This document shows positions 38,601 through 47,600 of a stretch of 64,000 nt of DNA, in pieces. The notes beneath the pieces were generated by a model. The model did not search any database and was not told the origin of the DNA. It saw only the letters and a program-made list of their open reading frames with translations. A program made the position numbers and the translations under genes. This DNA is from Owenia fusiformis (Eukaryota > Annelida > Polychaeta > Sabellida > Oweniidae): the NCBI GenBank assembly GCA_903813345.2, contig CAIIXF020000006.1:34075524-34139523 (forward strand). The letters run 5' to 3'. Position 1 is the stretch's first letter, and every line of letters starts with the position of its first letter.

Positions 38601-41600
38601 TTTCGTAAACCCCAGATTTTTAGAATATATTCCATTTCCCAATAAACTATCTGCATATAAATTAGTATCCTCCAGTATCCTCAACTTCATTTAGGACAAT
38701 TTCTATATACAGTATACTTACCATTTTTTATAATGGCCGTTTATCTAATTTGCAAAATATGGTTATTATGACAAATGAACTTGTCAAATGATCGTAAATA
38801 AAAGTATTTATCCCATCATTGGACGTGTTACGGGTACATAAACCTGGTTTGTAAAAACCTATATTTTCATCAGCGGGCAGATATAGCTTTACGTCCCGCT
38901 CCGAGCAGGCAGATATAGTATATCTGCCCGCTACGTCATAGTTGCTGTTCCCGTATTGGTTCTTTTTTGTAACGTTCGCATACTGTAAACGACAATGGAG
39001 AAAAACGCAGACAATCACGATATGTTTGATGCTTTAAAGAAGGGAAGGAGCAGTATGCCCGGTTAATAATCAAAGATTTGAACAGGAAAATCTGACTACG
39101 GACAAGAATACAAAACTGGACATGAACAATTTAAAATAATTCCACGGTTGGTTGCAAAGTTTCTGAACTTTGGCCAATTGAACATTGTGATAAGTATGGG
39201 CCCTCGGGCAGATGTATTATATTGGCCACGGGATAATCCCAATATCCTGAACCTCATATAGGATAATCTCTATATATTCACTGGTGACATATCAGTAAAC
39301 GATGATTTTGACCATTCCTCAAATTTTCCTCATTTGTAATTAGGGGTGAGACGAGTCGAAAAAATCCGATTCGAGTCGAATCCGATTCGAGTCAGAAAAT
39401 GACGATTCGAGTTTCGAATCCGTTTCGAGTCGCGCGAAGTGCGAACAACATCGCTTTTGACCGTTCGTATTTTTAATGCGTCAATGGTGGAAAGCCGGAA
39501 ATATAAACAAACACAATTCGTCGTAAGTTTATTCTGATTTTATTACATATATTCTTTCATTTATGTGTACATACAATATAATAATTTAATACAAGCATAT
39601 CCAAGTCATTGAAACTTATATATTCAACGCAATATCGAGTAAAAACATGCATATTGACAGTATTTTTCTGAATTTTTTTATTTTTTCGAATTTTTTTCTC
39701 AACTCGAAAATGATTCGATTCATCAACTTCGACTCGATTCGACTCGACTCGAAGCCCCAAACCCGCGAGTCCTCGACTCATCGGGTTGTCGTCTCACCCC
39801 TATTTGTAATGCATACTGATGTACCATCTGCATTATAAAACAATAGCTATGTGAATATCAATAGCTAAATGAATATCAGGACTATAGGGTTCAATCAGTA
39901 CCTTATAGCTTATTCCCACAAAATACAGCAAGGCAAAAAACAAGACAATAATCTGAGCAAATATTTGACATATCTTACACATGTACGATGCGTACCTGCT
40001 TTAGATAACTGCAAATATGCAAATGTTTAAACCAAAACTAAGCTAGGAATAATTCATTGAGTCATTGATACACTATTGAGTCATCTAAATTTGAGTAACG
40101 TGGTAACCTATTTTTGAAAAAATGAGGTTATTATCAGATCATTATCAACTGAGTCCATGTGTTATTAATTATATTGTACATATTACTAGGTGATATTTGG
40201 TTGTGACATTCTCAACATTATGAATGTAAATGTGGAAATGCAAATGCAATAATTGTAAAAATGAAGTACCATAATACATGTTTTAAACATGTACAGTGTA
40301 TATGAAAAAACACAAACAGAAAAAGGGAGGAAGTTGCAATAAAAGAGTGTTCATTTGGAAAAGCTAGTCATTTCAAAGACGGGTTTACAAAAGAAGTTTT
40401 TGTTTGAGAAATGTTTACTTGAGAGAGATGCTTACCTTTAGAGAGACATTTACTTGAGAGAAGTGATCACTTTAGGGGTTGTTGTTTGAAAGCAATGTTG
40501 ACTGAGAGGGGCAGGGGGGGGGGGTTTACATACAATAGAATTTCACATTTACAATTGCATGGTTCAACAATAAAACACATATTATGTAATAGTACGACAC
40601 ATCTGCTATGTAATTTGAAGAGAATATAAAGTGCTTTCTATTTAAACCCTTCCTTTGGTCATAATTTTCAATGCCTATTTCTAATTTTAATGAACTGACT
40701 GATTTTCTTGCATTCCAATTCAATTTAAAGTGTTCCCTACATGCCTGTTTACTTTAATCCTTGCCGATTTCACTCCTTTAGGCTCTATTTTGTATGTAAA
40801 ACATGACTACCTGTTTGACGTATTGTCAAGGGTTAAAAAATTAATCATTTTGTTGTCACTGTAGTAACTTACAAGTGTGTACCCATAAATAAAATTCAAG
40901 GTTATCATGATTCACAAACACAAAATATAATTTAATATAGAGAAATGAATCAGAAATAAAGAAAATAGAGATTAAACAAATTAATATATAAAGATGCATT
41001 TTACTGATTCAGAAGTATAATGGTAAATCTTGTGCAGTTTGAGTAAAACTTATCACACTGTACATGCATAAAGTACAAAGTTTAAATTTGCTTTCAATCA
41101 GGAAGGATCTCAAGAACCCATCCTCAAAAAGTAATCTTCAACAATAAAGTGTGACAATTTACCTAATATCATCACGTTTTACATTTTACAAATCAAGGCT
41201 ACAAGATCACTCTATATAATGGTAAATCTTGTGCAGTTTGAGTAAAACTTATCACACTGTACATGCATAAAGTACAAAGTTTAAATTTGCTCTCAATCAG
41301 GAAGGATCTCAAGAACCCATCCTCAAAAAGTAATCTTCAACAATAAAGTGTGACAATTTACCTAATATCATCACGTTTTACATTTTACAAATCAAGGCTA
41401 CAAGATCACTCTATAAATATCACAAAGAAACGGCTGGCATTCCTGATACAATGTTATTTACTTGAGTTAGGATAACTTGATTCAGATGATAGCATAGGCC
41501 CTAGAAATTGAATATCTGTTTAACAACACCTAACATTATGCCCAGGGCCTCTTGTAACATAAACAGTAAACACACAGACACAAAATACAACATGCAGACC

Positions 41601-44600
41601 TCCGATGTACCACAGACCAACAATGTAATGTCAAATATTACACCAAAAGTTTCCACTTCTAAATATTTCCTGGTGAAATGCCTGACAATGTTTTTAACTC
41701 CCATCATCGAATATTATCCAACATGACCCAAGCTTGAATAAATGTAAAGGGAAATGGAAGCAGGAGATGCATTGCCATGGTGATATATGGTGACAAAACA
41801 ATCTCTCCCTCCAGTGGCTCAACATAATTAATTATGACGTACATTAACAGTTACAGGGTTGAAATAATAGATATATGCACATAAGTGTAAGAAAGACAAA
41901 ATATTATTATAAAACACAGTAACAAAAAGAGACATCCAAGAGCATAACAGGCTAAATAAATGAAAACAACAGGCAAAATTATTGGAAATCATAAATATAA
42001 CATGGAAAATTTGAATCCAGGCGATTTTGTGAAAACAATTGGTGAAAATTGGCTGTTGCCTTCTGCTCATGAAACCCCTGATAACCAGTTATGAGTATCT
42101 TACCTGTGATCTATGATCTTAGACCAAATTACACAGGATTTCATTCTGTGTTTTCATTAACTTATGACAAATAAACAAATTCAAACCCCTCCCCATCCAC
42201 CCTTCCAGAAATATTTTGACATTGAGCTTAGTGACCAATATCAACACGACAAGGCCCTATGTCATTATCATTTAGTGAGGATAAAAATCATATTAAATCC
42301 CACCTACGAATAACCTGTTTATTCAATTAAATTCACTTTTTCCCAGTTAATACAATCCTAAAGATTTTTTTCAATCAATAAGACAGTAAGATTGAATGCG
42401 ATTTTCATTCCTTCATTATTTTCCTGAAAAATTTGGAATTAAAAAGGGCAAAGCATATTATTTCCATTTTCTCAAAAATTGTTAAAAGGATGCTTGGGAG
42501 GATGAGTGAGTATGGGAATGAATAAGTACCTCTTATCTCAACATAGACATAACTAATTTAAGGCAATTGAAAAGAGTGAAAAGCTTGTGGTGAAACTGAG
42601 ACTATCAACTCTTTCTTTTACCAATTTTTAAAGAAACCTTAAACTACACTGCATAAGTAGCAAAGAATTTAAATTTGCCTTTAAAAATAAATCAACTCAT
42701 TAGTGCTTCTAATTCAATGTGAAGAGGCAGCATGACTATATTAGGCAGTTGACTGATTCTAATTTGCCTCCTTAAATTCCACTTCTATTTGTAACATCAC
42801 TTCACTTTTAATTGCTACAGACAAGAGTGTCTTTTCATGTATTGAGAATAATATCTAGTTTTCATGATCATAATAAAACAAATACATGTAATTAATAATT
42901 AATAAGGAAATTCAATGAAATTGATATGACATTTTCCCAAATTTTTAGTTCAAAAATATTTACTCTGTTTTCATACCTTCTGTATGCCAATTGTTAATAT
43001 GTTTAGCGAGACCCATTAAAATATGAAATATAAGGCCTGTGACACTTTAAGCTCCGAAATTTAATTCAGATCCTTGTAGATTTATCTTAATATCATTTTT
43101 AAAAACTTAAAAAAATATGTATGACAAAAATAAGTGAAATCAGTAGTGTAGTTTAAATTTTAGTTTGTTTATTTCTACCAATAGAGAAAATAGTTTGATA
43201 TACTTCTCCTTTAAGAAGTGTAAATATAATTTATTGTTGTTTGAATCTATCTGTCACACCTTGACCTACAAAGCAATAAATCTTTCTTTCACCTTTGGTA
43301 TGTTAACAATGAGGAAATGTCTGTATTTATTTATTTTTTAGAGTTGATGCAGTATATGTGGTTTTACCTTACCATTGGTTATATTATATTATTTTATCTT
43401 CCTGGTATAAAAAGTATAACTCTTCAGTCTTTCCTACACTGTACAAATATTTATCGTATGATCTGTAAAATGATGCCCTCTGATTGGTAGGTTATTGTGC
43501 TCTACCAATCTGATAAAAATGTTATAAAATGATTTGAAGTGAAATACAGGATATATTCTGCTCTCGATATTCTGTATTGGCAATCGACTTCGTCTCATTC
43601 CAATACAGAATTTCTCGAGCAGAATATATCCAGCATTGCACTTCAAATCATTCAATAAAGCATAATGGGGAGGGGACATGAGGAAAAGATAGGCATGTAT
43701 TTAACAGAAATATAATGAACCATTAAATTTGTTATTCACTGTTATATCCCAAATATGTAACAATGACATAATAATTATTCTTATGCGGTCGATATATTAA
43801 CTCCTTGGTAAATACATTTTCAAAGTGATCTTTTCAAGTTTTGATAGTTCAAAAGATATAATCCAACCATGAAAAGAAAGTCCTATTTGCTTAAAGTGCT
43901 GAGAAATAATTCCTTTATAGTACTTTGTGTTAGTAAAATTTCTCAATAGTTGCTATGGGTTAATTTAAAGTACTAATGTTTTGGTACAAATAGGTTAAAT
44001 ATGAATGAAATTCTCAATGAAAATTACAGGTATACTGTATATCTAAATATCATAAAATTGCTAAAAATGAGTACTGTAGTATTCATATCTCTGATATAAA
44101 TATAGATAAAAATGTAATACCACAAGAACTTAGGAATGGATAATATATAATCTAAATAAATCAATGATAAATACAAGAGGTCTAATGCTAGAATAGCAGC
44201 ATTGATTTTTAAGACCTTTACTACCTGCTACCAATTCTTATTGATATTAGAACTGATAAGCTTAGCTATTAACCCAATATTATATCAAACGATTCATGAA
44301 TGGGAAAATTTGTACCATTGTGATCTTACAGAATTTCTCTTAGAAACACATTCTTTCGAGAAACTAGGAGCTGTGGATACCAAAATGGGTTTTGGCACAT
44401 TTAAGTGGTGAAAAAGTTTTGAGACAAAATTTGTGAATGGTACCAGTTATTGAAATGAAGTGTTAACATCAAAGTGCTTGTAATTTATCTTTTATTATTT
44501 TTAGTGACACTATTTATGACTTTTTTATCATATGTGTGTTACATTGATCAAGTTCTATGTATTGGCTACATTCCTTATCAATAGGTCGATAAATAGGTAG

Positions 44601-47600
44601 TTTTAGTCATGGGTTGTATTTTTATCAATGAAAATAGATAAAGTCATTAGTATTTAATGTATAGGGCGTTTAATTAGAGGATTGAATATAGGGTTACCCC
44701 AGGTCTCAGAGCCTAGTAATTTTATGAAATTCTAAACTATTAAAAGGGTAATATAATATAATGGACACAGGACCTGCTGAAACCTGTTTCATGGTATTGA
44801 AAGAATTTGAGGACAATGTTAGTTACAACCAAATGCACATTCCTCAACACTAAATGGCTCAAATTAAGATATAAAATATTCAGCAATATCACCCCGGGTG
44901 ATCAATATCCTGTGTTCCGAATTTCGTTCCAGCAAGTCAGTGACCCGAGTTGTGTTTTACTGAATCCCGACAAATATGGCGGCTAATTTGACAACAGACG
45001 ATGTTGATGTCGACAATTATTCAAAACTTTCTGACAGCATAAGGTAAGACTGAATATAGAGTGGCGCATTCGGTGCCTAAATATGTTTGCAACATTTTCT
45101 TAGTTGTTTATCCATATGCGTTGGGCATTACTGCTAATCGAAGCATAAGTAAACGTGACCTCATTTTCAACGCTCGCTGGAAAGTATGTCACCGAGCAGT
45201 TTTTGACCTTCTGTTAGTTAATGAGATAAACTGTTATCATGGTATAATTGCTGGGTAGACGTTCAAAGTATGTACCAACTCGTGCTTCCAGTGAATGTAA
45301 ACCATTTCTTTGCATAAGCGTCCTAGAAGGCATAATAAGATATATTCCATAGTACCGAATAGGAATCGCCAGTGTTCCGACGCACTTCATGGATAAATGC
45401 TCATAGACTATTGAATCATAATGAACAGAAGCAGTGTATACTCACGTGTGATATCTTAATTTATCAAAAATAAGAATTGAATGCATTTGATAATATTGAT
45501 ACTTTGCCAACTTGACTGATTTTTTTCTAGTCTGAGTAATTAATAAATGAGTAGTGGATTTGATTAATTGAGGATTTCCCATGTTAAAATATGTGAAAAT
45601 TGTCAAGAGGCCACACACATCAGAGGATGAGAGTACAATACAACATGTGTAAATTATGAGACTATGTTGCAACACCTTCAAAGAATGGTCATTTCACAAT
45701 CCACATTGCACATACTGTAGCAGGCATTTTTATGATATATTTTAACATTGTCACAAAAACCAGGGATTGACAAAAAATATAGCATATCATATAGCAGGTA
45801 TATGCCAGGTATTGTAATATATTTCAACGTTGTCACTGTTAGAGTAGGCATTACAATTTACCCATAAAAATATAATAATATTGACAACAGGCTAAAAAGT
45901 CTTCACTTAGTAAGCCATAAATGTCACATAAAGGCGACGGTCACACCAGGCTTTCACGATAGCATTGCTAAGGTAATAGTCCCTGGTATGACCTCCGAAT
46001 ATGAAGGATCCGTAGCACACTATAGCGCAGCAGCATTTGAAGCAATATTTATGAAGGTGTATATGTCTTGATTCTTTTAAAATACCATTTGCCGAAAAAA
46101 CTTCCGGCTTTCGGGTCGAAAAATGTATTTCATCACAAGGGGTCAAAAAACGTAAATATTTTGATTCGAACTTTTATAAATTTTATAAGACACACACCGT
46201 TATTCTAAGCATACGAACAAAAAAATTGATTATCATAATGTCAAAATTACTATGATTTTACTGTAGATGTCGGTGTTTAATTAGTGTAATTACACAAGTG
46301 TGTTTTTCAGATTTTGTTTGATTTTTCAAATATGAGCTAAGCCGATTCAACAAAATTGTATGGAATATTTAGGTAATTTTTTTTGATTGGGAACGTATTA
46401 GTTTTCCGGGTAGTTTTCTTACCATTTTATTACCAGAATTTTTCCATATAATCGTAAAGGGTCTAACAACAAATTATTGTTGATGTTTTATAAAACATAA
46501 TACAATAACAAATAAGTAAGATTCATATCTAATTCGATGTTACAGAGGTATTTGCATGTTCATATATTCCAAGGGCATGTCTAATAATCAATTAGAGTCA
46601 TATGCAGTCGAACGCCTTACAATTCTTCCTCGACGTTAGTTGTGGCTATCATCAAGTTTTCTGATGGTTGTTTCTTCTTTGACCTTACCGAAGGATGCAA
46701 TCAAATTTTAGGAAGATAATGATAACGATTTTTCTCAATTATTCATGAATTCGACCAAGTCTTGATGGTTGTTTCATAAGTAACTGAGCTATATCTAACT
46801 ACGAGAAATGGAATTTTAGCTGTAGTCGCAATTAGTCAAGGGAGAGCAATAGGCCCACCTTTATTGATAATGTTCACCGCTGAATAAAAGTTCATATCTT
46901 AAAACGTATTGAGACCCATTTTGCGAAAAACTAGCATAATTTAAGCATTTGTCATTCTAATAGAAAAGTGATTCATTTGTAGCATTTATCTTATTAATAC
47001 CCGAGAAACAATACAAAATGTCGATACACTGATGACATAATCTTTTGGTATTGAATAGAAAAATAACCTCAAACTTTTAGCTTAGAAACCTAAATCATAT
47101 ACTTAAAATCATATTTTATTATTTGCTATTGCATTGTGTACTCCAAATTGTAAAAGTTTGGAAGTTTATTTTTTGGAAATTTTTTGACCTCTGTTAATGG
47201 CAGGCATAATTTAGCCTTAAAGCCGGAAGTATATTAAACGGTTATAATAAAAATTATTAGGGGACATATGTAGGTATGGTTATGTTAGGTCAAATATCGC
47301 TGCGCTATAGTGTGCTACCAGCTCCTTTATTAGACGTCCTAGAGATTTCATACCATGGACTATAATGGCAGGATCCATGCATAATTTATTAAATCAGGCC
47401 CGCAGATAGGAGGGGGGGGGGCCCTGGTCAGAAATTCTCTCAAAAACTTGCAGTTTTTCACCATTCTGAGCACTTTTCACATGATTTTTTGCCAAAACAA
47501 CAGATGCCATCCAGATCATACTTATAGTAGAAGGCTAGGCTCAAATAAACCTCAAATTGAGGTATTATCATTGAGATACAGATACTATACATACGATCGT

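Noticed and set aside
44976-45258. A stand-alone gene starting [20 protein letters not shown]
   Set aside because: The frame lies within an inverted-repeat arm and no downstream exon could be found, so it is recorded as part of the element rather than as a gene.
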